Assembly (NCBI RefSeq): GCF_001556045.1
Contig: NZ_LSIC01000006.1
Location: forward strand, 1 to 26,310
Reading direction: 5' to 3'
DNA: 26,310 nucleotides
DNA from: Bradyrhizobium sp. CCH5-F6
Lineage (GTDB): Bacteria > Pseudomonadota > Alphaproteobacteria > Rhizobiales > Xanthobacteraceae
The translations under genes and the position numbers were made by a program. Position 1 is the stretch's first letter. Every line of letters begins with the position of its first letter. Below, one piece after another: positions 15,762 through 22,928 of the stretch. The notes under the pieces were generated by a model. That model had not been told where the DNA came from. It searched no databases and was given only the letters and a program-made list of their open reading frames with translations.

Positions 15762-16079
15762 TCACCTGTAGCAGTGAAAGCGGTGATATCCGTCATAATA
15801 CCCGCGGCAGCGGTGACGGTAGTGACGGTGGGGAATGCCGAGCACACCCTCGACGGCGCCAACTGCGCCGCCGACACCGGCGCCGACGACCCCGCCAACT
15901 GCACCGCCGACCGGACCTGCGATCCGGTTGCCCTCGTAGGAGCCTTCCTGGGCACCGCGCACGATGCCCTGGGCGTGGCCGGCCTGCGGCAGCGTGAGCA
16001 CGATGACGGCGGCTGCGAACAGCAGTCGGACGGGCGAACCGGCCGGCAATAGGCCAGCGGCGACGCGGGCTTTGTTCAT
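15762..16079 (-). CDS. Exported glycine-zipper protein with His/Tyr/Arg-rich tail
   Basis: The 105-aa protein has a signal peptide (about 1-36, core LLFAAAVIVLTL, ending AGHAQ), then a Gly-zipper-like run (GPVGGAVGGVVGAGVGGAVGAV, about 54-75 in small steps) and a basic aromatic tail HRHYRHRCRGYYDGYHRF. Glycine zippers mediate packing of helices in membranes. ATG 16079 is preceded by AGGA seven to ten bases upstream; the open frame to 16361 has no better site. Function is unknown; similar small exported proteins are common in Bradyrhizobium-like genomes. Confidence 0.65.
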   Translation of the reverse strand: MNKARVAAGLLPAGSPVRLLFAAAVIVLTLPQAGHAQGIVRGAQEGSYEGNRIAGPVGGAVGGVVGAGVGGAVGAVEGVLGIPHRHYRHRCRGYYDGYHRFHCYR

Positions 16080-16393
16080 CTTCGGTCCTATGAGGCTGTG
16101 AGAGTGATTGGTGGCGGGGGCCGCCTTGTCGTGGATGGCCATGATCAACGCGATGAGCGGCGGAAAGGTTGCGCCTTTGTGACGAATTGTCGGTGTTGTG
16201 AACGGGCGTCCGCTCGCGAAAATGTCAGCGTTGCCACGCGTGGCACGGCACAGAGCGGCCTTGCTTACGCCCGGCATCGCGTTAACGATGGGCCGGCAGC
16301 TCGCTGGAACGAAAGCCGGATTGCAGGCATAGTGCACGCCGGGGACGGAGAGCCGCGGCACCTCGCGTGAACAGGCCGGAGCCCAAGATTCAA
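16080..16393. other. 314-bp divergent intergenic region
   Basis: This gap separates the glycine-zipper gene (-) from the L,D-transpeptidase gene (+). I see no convincing small gene in it. It holds a perfect 14-bp palindrome at 16232-16245 (separate entry) and a CGTTAACG palindrome near 16279. No well-matched sigma-70 promoter was found, although one or two promoters are expected here. Confidence 0.5.
16232..16245. promoter_or_regulatory. Perfect 14-bp palindrome, candidate operator
   Basis: TGCCACGCGTGGCA is its own reverse complement and sits near the middle of the divergent intergenic region, about 150 bases from each start. The symmetry and location suit a dimeric transcription factor. 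GC-rich genomes give some such palindromes by chance, and no regulator gene is adjacent. Confidence 0.35.
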
Positions 16394-17188
16394 ATGCGTT
16401 TCCAGATGCGTTCGTTTTTCGTTGCTTTCACCTCATTGCTGCTCTTGAGCGCGGGCGCCGCGCAGGCCAAGGTCGAGATCACCGTCGACAAGGACAATCA
16501 GCAGATGACCGTCGCCGTCGACGGCGTCGCGCGCTATCGCTGGCCGGTGTCGACCGGCGTCCCCTCGCGCGAGACGCCGAACGGCGCCTTCCGCGCCTTC
16601 CGCATGGAAGAGGATCACTACTCCAAGGAATTCGACGACGCGCCGATGCCGCACGCGATCTTCTTCACCAAGGTCGGGCACGCCATCCACGGCACGGATT
16701 CGGTCGGCCGGCTCGGCTCGCCCGCCTCCCATGGCTGCGTGCGGCTGTCGCGCCAGAATGCCTCGACGCTCTATGCGCTGGTGCAGCAGCAGGGCGTGCT
16801 CAACACCACGGTGACGCTGACAGGCTCGGCGCAGGTGGCGCTGGCCCGCAATCCGCGCGGCCGCAACGCCAATGCGGTGGCCCGCGCCCCGCAGCCGGCT
16901 GAAGAACAGTCCAGCGCCGCCGGCGATCCCGTGAACCTGGCGCCGCCGGCGCAGCCTGCCCGCCGATACATGCCGCAGGACGACAACTACATCTATCCGG
17001 CCGACGGCAGCGACACCGGCGCGCGCTATCCGGCGCCGCGCTCGGCCACCCGCCCGCTCTATGACGCGCAGGTCTATCAACAGCAGCCGCGCCCCTACTA
17101 CGATCAGGGCTACGGCCAGCAGGGCTATTACTATCAGCCGCAGCCCCGGCAGTATTATCAGCCGCGCGGCTATTACTATCAGAACTGA
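16394..17188 (+). CDS. L,D-transpeptidase (YkuD domain), exported
   Basis: The 264-aa protein has a signal peptide (about 1-25, FFVAFTSLLLLSAGAAQA) and a YkuD catalytic domain (about 26-155). The catalytic motif is complete: HGTDSVGRLGSPASHGCVRLS with His99, His113, Cys115 and Arg117. Such enzymes form 3-3 cross-links in peptidoglycan or attach proteins to it, in the periplasm. The C-terminal 110 residues are disordered: Ala/Pro-rich and then very Tyr/Gln/Pro-rich (QPRQYYQPRGYYYQN). Starts GTG 16367, ATG 16394 and ATG 16406 are in frame; I chose 16394 as it leaves a normal signal peptide and has GGAG upstream. The glycerophosphodiesterase gene follows 39 bases later. Confidence 0.9.
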   Translation: MRFQMRSFFVAFTSLLLLSAGAAQAKVEITVDKDNQQMTVAVDGVARYRWPVSTGVPSRETPNGAFRAFRMEEDHYSKEFDDAPMPHAIFFTKVGHAIHGTDSVGRLGSPASHGCVRLSRQNASTLYALVQQQGVLNTTVTLTGSAQVALARNPRGRNANAVARAPQPAEEQSSAAGDPVNLAPPAQPARRYMPQDDNYIYPADGSDTGARYPAPRSATRPLYDAQVYQQQPRPYYDQGYGQQGYYYQPQPRQYYQPRGYYYQN

Positions 17189-17227
17189 CGCGGCCGCCAT
17201 TCAACCGCCCTCGCCGGCCGAGGCACC

Positions 17228-18223
17228 ATGAAGCCACGTGCCACGACCATTCTGATTGTGCTCTGCGTTCTGATGGCGGGACGGGCCATGGGATCGGATT
17301 TGGCCTTCGACCTCGAGGCGCATCGCGGCGGGCGGGCGCTGTTGCCGGAAAATACCCTGCCCGCCTTCGCCAGTGCGCTGTCGATGGGCGTGGACACGCT
17401 GGAGCTCGACGTCGGGGTCACCGCCGACGGCGAAGTCATCCTGTCGCATGAGCGCGGGCTCAATCCCGATATCGCCCGCGGCCCCGATGGCGCCTACATC
17501 ACGCCGCCCGGCACGCCTTTCGTGAAACTGCGGCTCGACGAGGTCAGGACCTATGACGTCGGCCAGATCCGGCCGGACAGTGCCTACGCAAAGCAATTCC
17601 CCAACCAGCAGCCCGTGCCGGGGACACGCATTCCCACCTTGCGCGAGCTGTTCGCGCTGGTGCGCAAGTCCGGCAACACGCGCGTCCGCTTCAACATCGA
17701 GACGAAGATCAACCCGAACCATCCGGATGAAACGCTTGATCCGCAGGCCTTCGTCGCAAAGCTGATCGAGGTGACCGAGACCGAAGGATTCTCCGACCGC
17801 GTCATGATCCAGTCGTTCGACTGGCGGACATTGCAGCTGGTACAGCAGCAGGCCCCGAAAATTCCGACCGCGTATTTGACGCTCCAGCGCGGCTCGGCTC
17901 CGACCATTGCTCTCGACAAAGCGACGAACTGGACGGCGGGGTTCAGCCCGGCCGATCACGGCGGCTCCCTGCCACGGACGATCAAGGCTGCGGGCGGCGC
18001 GATCTGGTCGCCTCATTTCGGCGACGTCACCGCGGCGCTCGTCTCGGAGGCCCGTGGGCTTGGATTGCGCGTCGTGGTGTGGACGGTCAACAAGCCCGAG
18101 GACATGGCGCGCATGATCGAGCTCGGCGTCGACGGCATCATCTCGGACAGGCCTGACCTGCTGCGGCAGATCGCCGGCGAGAAGGGAATCGCGCTGCCGG
18201 CAGGCACGCCGGTCGCGCCATAG
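17228..18223 (+). CDS. Glycerophosphodiester phosphodiesterase, exported
   Basis: The 331-aa protein has a signal peptide (about 1-22) and the GDPD TIM-barrel motifs: AHRGG (His32, Arg33), ENTLPAF (Glu41), LELDVGVTADG (Glu59, Asp61), ILSHE (His74), FNIETKI, VMIQSFDW and VVWTVNKPEDM. These supply the catalytic His pair and metal ligands. It hydrolyses glycerophosphodiesters to glycerol-3-phosphate and an alcohol in the periplasm. It is probably co-transcribed with the L,D-transpeptidase. It converges with the spermidine-synthase-like gene with only 15 bases between the stops and no visible terminator. Confidence 0.92.
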   Translation: MKPRATTILIVLCVLMAGRAMGSDLAFDLEAHRGGRALLPENTLPAFASALSMGVDTLELDVGVTADGEVILSHERGLNPDIARGPDGAYITPPGTPFVKLRLDEVRTYDVGQIRPDSAYAKQFPNQQPVPGTRIPTLRELFALVRKSGNTRVRFNIETKINPNHPDETLDPQAFVAKLIEVTETEGFSDRVMIQSFDWRTLQLVQQQAPKIPTAYLTLQRGSAPTIALDKATNWTAGFSPADHGGSLPRTIKAAGGAIWSPHFGDVTAALVSEARGLGLRVVVWTVNKPEDMARMIELGVDGIISDRPDLLRQIAGEKGIALPAGTPVAP

Positions 18224-18238
18224 AATCCTCTCTTGGCC

Positions 18239-20512
18239 CTATTCCCCATCCCGGAAGCGCCGATACAGCGCGCCGAGGATGTTCGAATAGTCGTCGGTCC
18301 AGACCCGCACCCTGTCGTCGGCTTCGGTCTGCTCCCATTGCTTGGTTGACGCGAGCCTGCCGACGTCGGCCTCCTCGCGCGCGGAGATGACGACGGCGGT
18401 CGAGAAGATGTAGTCGGAATCGCGCCCCGAATCCTCGTTGAAGACCCAGCTCTTGAGATCGTTGGCATCCGCAATGCCGACCACGACGGTCTCGAGATCG
18501 AGGTGCCGGTTGGAGACGTGCATCACCACGGCGCCGTGCGGCGCGAGCTTGTCCTTGTAGATCTTCATCGCCTCTTCTGTCGCGAGATGGATCGGGATCG
18601 CATCTGACGAATAGGCATCGACGATGACGAGGTCATAGGCGCCGTCGGGCTCCTTGGCGAAGGTGAGGCGCGCATCGCCGATGACGGGCTTCATCTCCGG
18701 CATGCAGCTCGAGATGTAGCGGAAATTCCTGGGGTCGCGCGCCGCATCGACCATGGACTGGTCGATCTCGAAGAAAGTCCAGCTCTCGCCCGGCTCGGCG
18801 GCGCAGGCGAGCGTGCCGGACCCGACGCCGATCGCGGCGACCTTCAGCGGCGCTCCCTTGCGCTCGCGGATCGCGCTGATGGCCTGACCGATGCCGCCAT
18901 CCTTGTGGTAGTAGGTGATCGGCTCAGGCCGCCCGGTGACCGGCGTGCCGTCATCGTTGCGGAAGCGCTCGGCGCCATGAATCGTGGTGCCGTGCATCAG
19001 CACGTGAAAATAGCCGCCCGGCGTCTCCACGATCTTGTGCACGCCGAAGAAGCTGCGCACCGTCGTGACGCGCCCCTCGTCCGCGGGATAGACGCGAATC
19101 AACGCCAGCCCGAGCGCCACGGTCGCGAAGATCTTCCAGCGATCGGCATTGAGGATCAGCGCGAGCAGCGCGGCGAGCACGCCGACGGCGCCGGCGACCC
19201 AGACGCGATGATTCTCGAACCAGGTCGAGAGATCGCCGGTCGTATAGGAGGGCGCGACGAGCGCCACCGCAAGCGCGGCGAGCGCCAGCCAGTACCATTT
19301 GACGACGCCGGCGAGACGCTCGTTCGCGGACGGACGGCACAGCGCGGCAAGCGCGATCAGGATCGGATATTCGGCGATCCATGTGAAGGTGAAGGGCGCA
19401 ACGAGTCCTGCGAACAGGCCGCCGACCATGCCGCCGAATGACAGCGCGACATAGAACCCGGTGAGATATTTGGCCGCCGGCCGCGTCCGCGCCAATTCGC
19501 CGTGGCAGGCCATGGCAATGACGAAGAAGCACAGTTGATGCCCGCCGAGCGTGAGCAGCAGGTTCTGCTCGCCGCCGAACGCCAGCAGCACGACGACGCC
19601 CGCGATCGCGACCGGCTGGAGCATCAGCATCCATTTGTGCGGCAGCAGCGGCCGCGACTGGAACACGACGACCCAGGTGAGCAGGTACAGCGACAGCGGC
19701 AGCACCCACAGCAGCGGCGCCGCCGCGACGTCGGTGGAGATGTGCGCGGTGACGGCGATGAGCAGGCCCGAGGGCACCGCGGCGAGGAAGATCCAGCGCA
19801 GCCGGGTCATGAGCCCCGGCGCTGGCGCGTTCACTTCCTCGGTTCGCGCGTCCACGATCGCCAGCTTCGGCGAACGCAACAACAGCACCCCGCAGGCGCC
19901 GATGAGAAGGATCAAGAGGCCATAGCCTGCCGTCCAGAACCGGTTCTGCATGTGCAGCGTGAACATCGGCTCCAGCAGGAACGGATAGGACAGCAGCGCG
20001 AGGAAGCTGCCGATGTTGGAGGAGGCATAGAGAAAGTATGGATCGTGTGCGGCGGGATGGCCGGTGCGGACGAACCAGGCCTGCAGCAGCGGATTGTTGG
20101 CGGCCAGCGCGAAGAACGGCAGCCCGATCGAGACCGCGAACAGGCCGAGCAGCCAGAATGCATAGCCCGAAGCGGGAGGCTCGCCATAGGCGGCGGCTAT
20201 TCCGAGCGGCAGCGTGACGAAGGCGGCGATCAGCAACACCAGATGCACCGCCACCGGCACGGTGCGGTTCCTCACCTGCATCAGCAGATGCGCATAGGCG
20301 TAGCCCGCGAGCAGCAGCGACTGGAAGAACACCATGGCCACCGACCACACCGCCGGCGAGCCGCCGAGCCGGGGCAGCACCATCTTCGTGAAAAGCGGCT
20401 GCACCGAGAACAGCAGCAGCGCGCTGACGAAGATCGCGGCGGTGTAGACCGTCAGCAGCAGCCGGTTGCGCGACGACGACTGCTGCATGGCGGGTTGCAC
20501 GATCGAATCCAT
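18239..20512 (-). CDS. Fused multi-spanning membrane / spermidine synthase-like protein
   Basis: The 757-aa protein starts with many hydrophobic helices (about residues 18-500; e.g. LLLTVYTAAIFVSALLLFSV) and ends in a spermidine-synthase-like methyltransferase fold (about 520-757): VAAIGVGSGTLACAA, WTFFEIDQSMVDAA, VIGDARL and DLVIVDAYSSDAIPIHL. It belongs to the 'fused MFS/spermidine synthase' group. The nucleotide-site fold is retained, but aminopropyl transfer has not been shown for such fusions, so the reaction is unknown. ATG 20512 (MDSIVQPAMQQ) is chosen; the open frame to 20698 runs into a repeat element and is not credible. Its regulatory region is shared with the divergent oxidoreductase gene. 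Confidence 0.85.
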   Translation of the reverse strand: MDSIVQPAMQQSSSRNRLLLTVYTAAIFVSALLLFSVQPLFTKMVLPRLGGSPAVWSVAMVFFQSLLLAGYAYAHLLMQVRNRTVPVAVHLVLLIAAFVTLPLGIAAAYGEPPASGYAFWLLGLFAVSIGLPFFALAANNPLLQAWFVRTGHPAAHDPYFLYASSNIGSFLALLSYPFLLEPMFTLHMQNRFWTAGYGLLILLIGACGVLLLRSPKLAIVDARTEEVNAPAPGLMTRLRWIFLAAVPSGLLIAVTAHISTDVAAAPLLWVLPLSLYLLTWVVVFQSRPLLPHKWMLMLQPVAIAGVVVLLAFGGEQNLLLTLGGHQLCFFVIAMACHGELARTRPAAKYLTGFYVALSFGGMVGGLFAGLVAPFTFTWIAEYPILIALAALCRPSANERLAGVVKWYWLALAALAVALVAPSYTTGDLSTWFENHRVWVAGAVGVLAALLALILNADRWKIFATVALGLALIRVYPADEGRVTTVRSFFGVHKIVETPGGYFHVLMHGTTIHGAERFRNDDGTPVTGRPEPITYYHKDGGIGQAISAIRERKGAPLKVAAIGVGSGTLACAAEPGESWTFFEIDQSMVDAARDPRNFRYISSCMPEMKPVIGDARLTFAKEPDGAYDLVIVDAYSSDAIPIHLATEEAMKIYKDKLAPHGAVVMHVSNRHLDLETVVVGIADANDLKSWVFNEDSGRDSDYIFSTAVVISAREEADVGRLASTKQWEQTEADDRVRVWTDDYSNILGALYRRFRDGE

Positions 20513-20627
20513 GGATGCTCCGGCAAGACTCCGGCGGGCGCCGGACGCGCGCAATGGAGCACAAGGCGCCTGATCGGGCAATAAAGGGGCGCGTGATGTT
20601 GCGGCGGGAATTGCCTGATATAGAGAT

Positions 20628-20727
20628 GTCATTCCGGGGGCGCCTCGAAGAGGCGAACCCGGAACCTCGAGATTCTCGGGTGCGCAGTTGCGCACCATAG
20701 GTCGCGCGTCGCGCGCCCCGGAATGAC
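20628..20727. repeat. 100-bp palindromic repeat with GTCATTCC ends
   Basis: The element opens GTCATTCCGGGGG and closes CCCCGGAATGAC, terminal inverted repeats that are nearly perfect over about 16 bases. Inside are further short palindromes, such as CGCCTCGAAGAGGCG, CTCGAGATTCTCGGG, GTGCGCAGTTGCGCAC and GCGCGTCGCGCG. It looks like a dispersed intergenic repeat of Bradyrhizobium-like genomes. It fills most of the 227-bp divergent gap and ends 12 bases before ATG 20740, directly beside its ribosome binding site. Confidence 0.75.
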
Positions 20728-20739
20728 ACCAGGGAAGTC

Positions 20740-22350
20740 ATGAACGAAACCGACGTCATCATCATCGGCGCTGGCCATAACGGCCTCACCTGCGCGGCCT
20801 ATCTCGCGATGGCAGGCCTGCGGGTGCGCGTGGTCGAGCGACGCAAGGTGGTCGGCGGCGCCGCCGTCACGGAGGAGTTTCACCCCGGCTTCCGCAATTC
20901 GGTCGCGGCCTACACCGTGAGCCTGCTCAATCCGCAGGTGATCCGCGACCTCGAGCTCGCCGAGCAGGGCCTGCGCGTGGTCGAGCGGCGCGCGCAGAAT
21001 TTTCTGCCGGCGCCCGACGGCAGCCATCTCCTCACCGGCGAGGGGCGGACGAAAGCGTCAGTCGCGCGGCTCAGCGCGCATGATGCGGAGGCGCTCGACG
21101 GCTTCGCGCGCGAGCTGGAAGACATCGCCGACGTGCTCAGGCAGTTCGTGCTGCGCGCGCCCCCGAACCTGCTGGACGGATTTGGCACGAACGCGATCCG
21201 CGAAGCCGTGAACGCGCTCCAGAGCGCCAACATCCTGCGCGGCCTCACGCTGGAACAGAGCCGCAGCCTGCTCGATCTCTTCACCCGTTCGGCCGGCGAA
21301 ATGCTGGACGAGCGTTTCGAGCACGATCTGGTCAAGGCGCTGTTCGGCTTCGACGCCATCGTCGGCAACTATGCCAGCCCCTACGCCGCCGGCTCGGCCT
21401 ATGTGATGCTGCATCATGCCTTCGGCGAGGTGAACGGCAAGAAAGGTGTCTGGGGCCATGCCATCGGCGGCATGGGCGCGATCACGCAGGCGATGGCGCG
21501 CGCGGCACGCGACCGCGGTGTTGTCATCGAAACGGATGCCGGCGTCCGTGAGATCATCGTCGAGCGCGACCGCGCCGTCGGGGTCGTGCTGGAAAACGGC
21601 TCGGCCATCCGCGCCAGATATGTCGCGGCCAACGTCAATCCGAAGCTGCTCTATACGCGGCTGGTCGCGTCCGATGCCCTGCCCCAGGACTTTCTTGCGC
21701 GCATCCGGCACTGGAAGAACGGCTCCGGGACCTTCCGCATGAACGTGGCGCTGGACCGCTTGCCCTCCTTCACGGCGCTGCCGGGCGAGGGGGACCATCT
21801 CAGCTCCGGCATCATCCTCGCGCCGAGCCTCGACTACATGGACCGCGCGTATCTCGATGCCCGCGCGCGGGGCTGGAGCCGCGAGCCCGTCGTCGAGATG
21901 CTGATTCCCTCGACGCTCGACGACACGCTGGCGCCCACCGGCAAGCATGTCGCGAGCCTGTTCTGCCAGCATGTCGCGCCGGAACTTCCAGATGGAAGGT
22001 CGTGGGACGACCATCGCGAAGAGGTCGCAGATCTCATGATCGCGACGGTGGATAAGTACGCGCCCGGCTTTGCGGCGAGCGTGCTCGGCCGTCAGATCCT
22101 GTCCCCGCTCGATCTCGAACGGCAGTTCGGCCTTCTGGGCGGAGACATCTTCCACGGCGCGCTGACGCTGAACCAGCTGTTCTCGGCGCGACCGATGCTG
22201 GGCCATGCCGATTACCGCGGGCCGTTGAAAGGCCTCTACCATTGCGGCTCGGGCGCCCATCCCGGCGGCGGCGTCACCGGCGCCCCCGGCCACAACGCGG
22301 CGCAGGCGATCCTGCGGGATCACCGGTCGCTGTTCAGAAGCCGTGGATAG
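20740..22350 (+). CDS. FAD-dependent oxidoreductase, phytoene desaturase/PYROXD2-like
   Basis: The 536-aa protein begins with a dinucleotide-binding motif VIIIGAGHNGLTCAAYLA (about 6-23), an ERRKVVGGAA element (about 34-43) and ends with GLYHCGSGAHPGGGVTGAPG, typical of the amine-oxidase/phytoene-desaturase superfamily and closest in layout to PYROXD2. Members dehydrogenate hydrophobic substrates, but PYROXD2-like proteins have no settled substrate. ATG 20740 is preceded by AGGGA six bases upstream, just outside the palindromic repeat. No carotenoid gene is adjacent, so a carotenoid role is not supported. The last codons overlap the start of a CTGTGG-repeat region. Confidence 0.88.
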   Translation: MNETDVIIIGAGHNGLTCAAYLAMAGLRVRVVERRKVVGGAAVTEEFHPGFRNSVAAYTVSLLNPQVIRDLELAEQGLRVVERRAQNFLPAPDGSHLLTGEGRTKASVARLSAHDAEALDGFARELEDIADVLRQFVLRAPPNLLDGFGTNAIREAVNALQSANILRGLTLEQSRSLLDLFTRSAGEMLDERFEHDLVKALFGFDAIVGNYASPYAAGSAYVMLHHAFGEVNGKKGVWGHAIGGMGAITQAMARAARDRGVVIETDAGVREIIVERDRAVGVVLENGSAIRARYVAANVNPKLLYTRLVASDALPQDFLARIRHWKNGSGTFRMNVALDRLPSFTALPGEGDHLSSGIILAPSLDYMDRAYLDARARGWSREPVVEMLIPSTLDDTLAPTGKHVASLFCQHVAPELPDGRSWDDHREEVADLMIATVDKYAPGFAASVLGRQILSPLDLERQFGLLGGDIFHGALTLNQLFSARPMLGHADYRGPLKGLYHCGSGAHPGGGVTGAPGHNAAQAILRDHRSLFRSRG

Positions 22351-22508
22351 GTCTGTGGAAAGGCTGTGGGTAGAGCTGTGCAAACGCGGTGGACGCCCGG
22401 CGCAGCCGGCGGTGGCTAAGCGGTATACATGCTCTGGAGAAGCTGGGGATGAGTGGTGGATAAGACTGGGGACAGCAGCGGGAAAACGGCCGGAAAGCCT
22501 GTGGAAAG
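22341..22508 (+). repeat. Cluster of CTGTGG / DnaA-box-like motifs
   Basis: CCGTGG or CTGTGG starts at 22341, 22353, 22364 and, as CTGTGC, at 22376, with a period of 11-12 bases. CTGTGGAAAG occurs at 22353-22362 and again at 22499-22508. GGTGGATAA at 22455-22463 differs in one base from the reversed DnaA box TGTGGATAA. The strand is rich in G and lies between convergent genes. A coding reading of the region is not convincing. Confidence 0.4.
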
Positions 22509-22526
22509 CGAGCCCCGGAACGATCT

Positions 22527-22554
22527 CGCCCGCCAGGGCAATCCCCAGCGGGCG
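22527..22554. terminator. Weak hairpin downstream of the oxidoreductase gene
   Basis: CGCCCGC (22527-22533) pairs with GCGGGCG (22548-22554), with an inner GGG/CCC pairing, in the gap between the oxidoreductase (+) and Flp pilin (-). No T-run follows on either strand, so it may work as a terminator only with help. The pilin transcript would meet a better T-rich stretch (TTATTTTTC) first, just beyond its stop. Confidence 0.3.
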
Positions 22555-22610
22555 GTGATCAGGAGCAGCCTCTGAAGAAAAATAACCCCGCTGGGAAATG
22601 CAGGCGGAAA

Positions 22611-22775
22611 TTACTTCAGGGAGGTGCTAATCGAAGTGAACTTCTCGTTCATGGTGGTGCCCAGGCTGTTCACCACGGTGATGATCGCCAGGGCGATACC
22701 CGCGGCAATCAGGCCATACTCGATCGCCGTCGCACCGGACTCATCCGACCAGAACTTCTGAATCATGCTTTTCAA
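22611..22775 (-). CDS. Flp/Fap-type pilin, TTG start
   Basis: The 54-aa protein (MKSMIQKFWSDESGATAIEYGLI...) is a Flp-type IVb pilin. The prepilin peptidase would cut after Gly in DESG, leaving ATAIEYGLIAAG with the conserved Glu-Tyr pair, and a hydrophobic helix follows (LIAAGIALAIITVVNSLG). It forms tight-adherence pili together with a Tad/Cpa machine, which is not in this window. TTG 22775 is chosen because GGAGG (22786-22782) lies six bases upstream; ATG 22766 would be 15 bases away. A short hairpin sits just upstream of the ribosome binding site. Confidence 0.9.
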   Translation of the reverse strand: MKSMIQKFWSDESGATAIEYGLIAAGIALAIITVVNSLGTTMNEKFTSISTSLK

Positions 22776-22794
22776 GACCCGCCTCCGTTTCAAT

Positions 22795-22810
22795 TCCAAC
22801 GTGTGTTGGA
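22795..22810 (-). promoter_or_regulatory. Inverted repeat in the pilin leader
   Basis: TCCAAC (22795-22800) and GTTGGA (22805-22810) are separated by GTGT. The repeat lies eight bases upstream of the GGAGG of the Flp pilin gene, so it could be a leader hairpin that shapes translation or mRNA life, or a small operator. Confidence 0.4.
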
Positions 22811-22851
22811 TTTCCTCAACATCCGAAAGTGTACGGGAGACTCGCTGCAAG

Positions 22852-22863
22852 CGGGTTAACCCG
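22852..22863. promoter_or_regulatory. 12-bp palindrome with a TTAACC half-site between flp and prmA
   Basis: CGGGTTAACCCG is a perfect palindrome in the 153-bp gap between the divergent pilin and PrmA genes, about 80 bases from each start. TTAACC is the half-site of the CtrA consensus in alphaproteobacteria, but the second half-site at the proper spacing is not seen. An operator role is a possibility only. Confidence 0.3.
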
Positions 22864-22928
22864 GGAACCGCAACTTGTGCGGAAATCGCCGCCAAAAGTT
22901 CCAAAAATTGAACGCAATGGAACCCTGA

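Noticed and set aside
20513..20698. N-terminal extension of the membrane/spermidine-synthase gene
   Set aside because: The extra 62 residues run into the repeat at 20628-20727 and look random. ATG 20512 directly precedes the first membrane helix.
18951..20789. A 612-codon frame overlapping the membrane/spermidine-synthase gene on the same strand
   Set aside because: It is an arginine-rich frame-shifted copy of a membrane protein gene without hydrophobic helices.
22341..22508. Replication origin
   Set aside because: Only one near-consensus DnaA box, no AT-rich unwinding region and no replication genes nearby. A DnaA-binding cluster remains possible.
22343..22558. A 71-codon frame after the oxidoreductase gene
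   Set aside because: It lies in the CTGTGG-repeat region, has an erratic composition rich in Trp, Gly and Arg, no ribosome binding site and no family resemblance.
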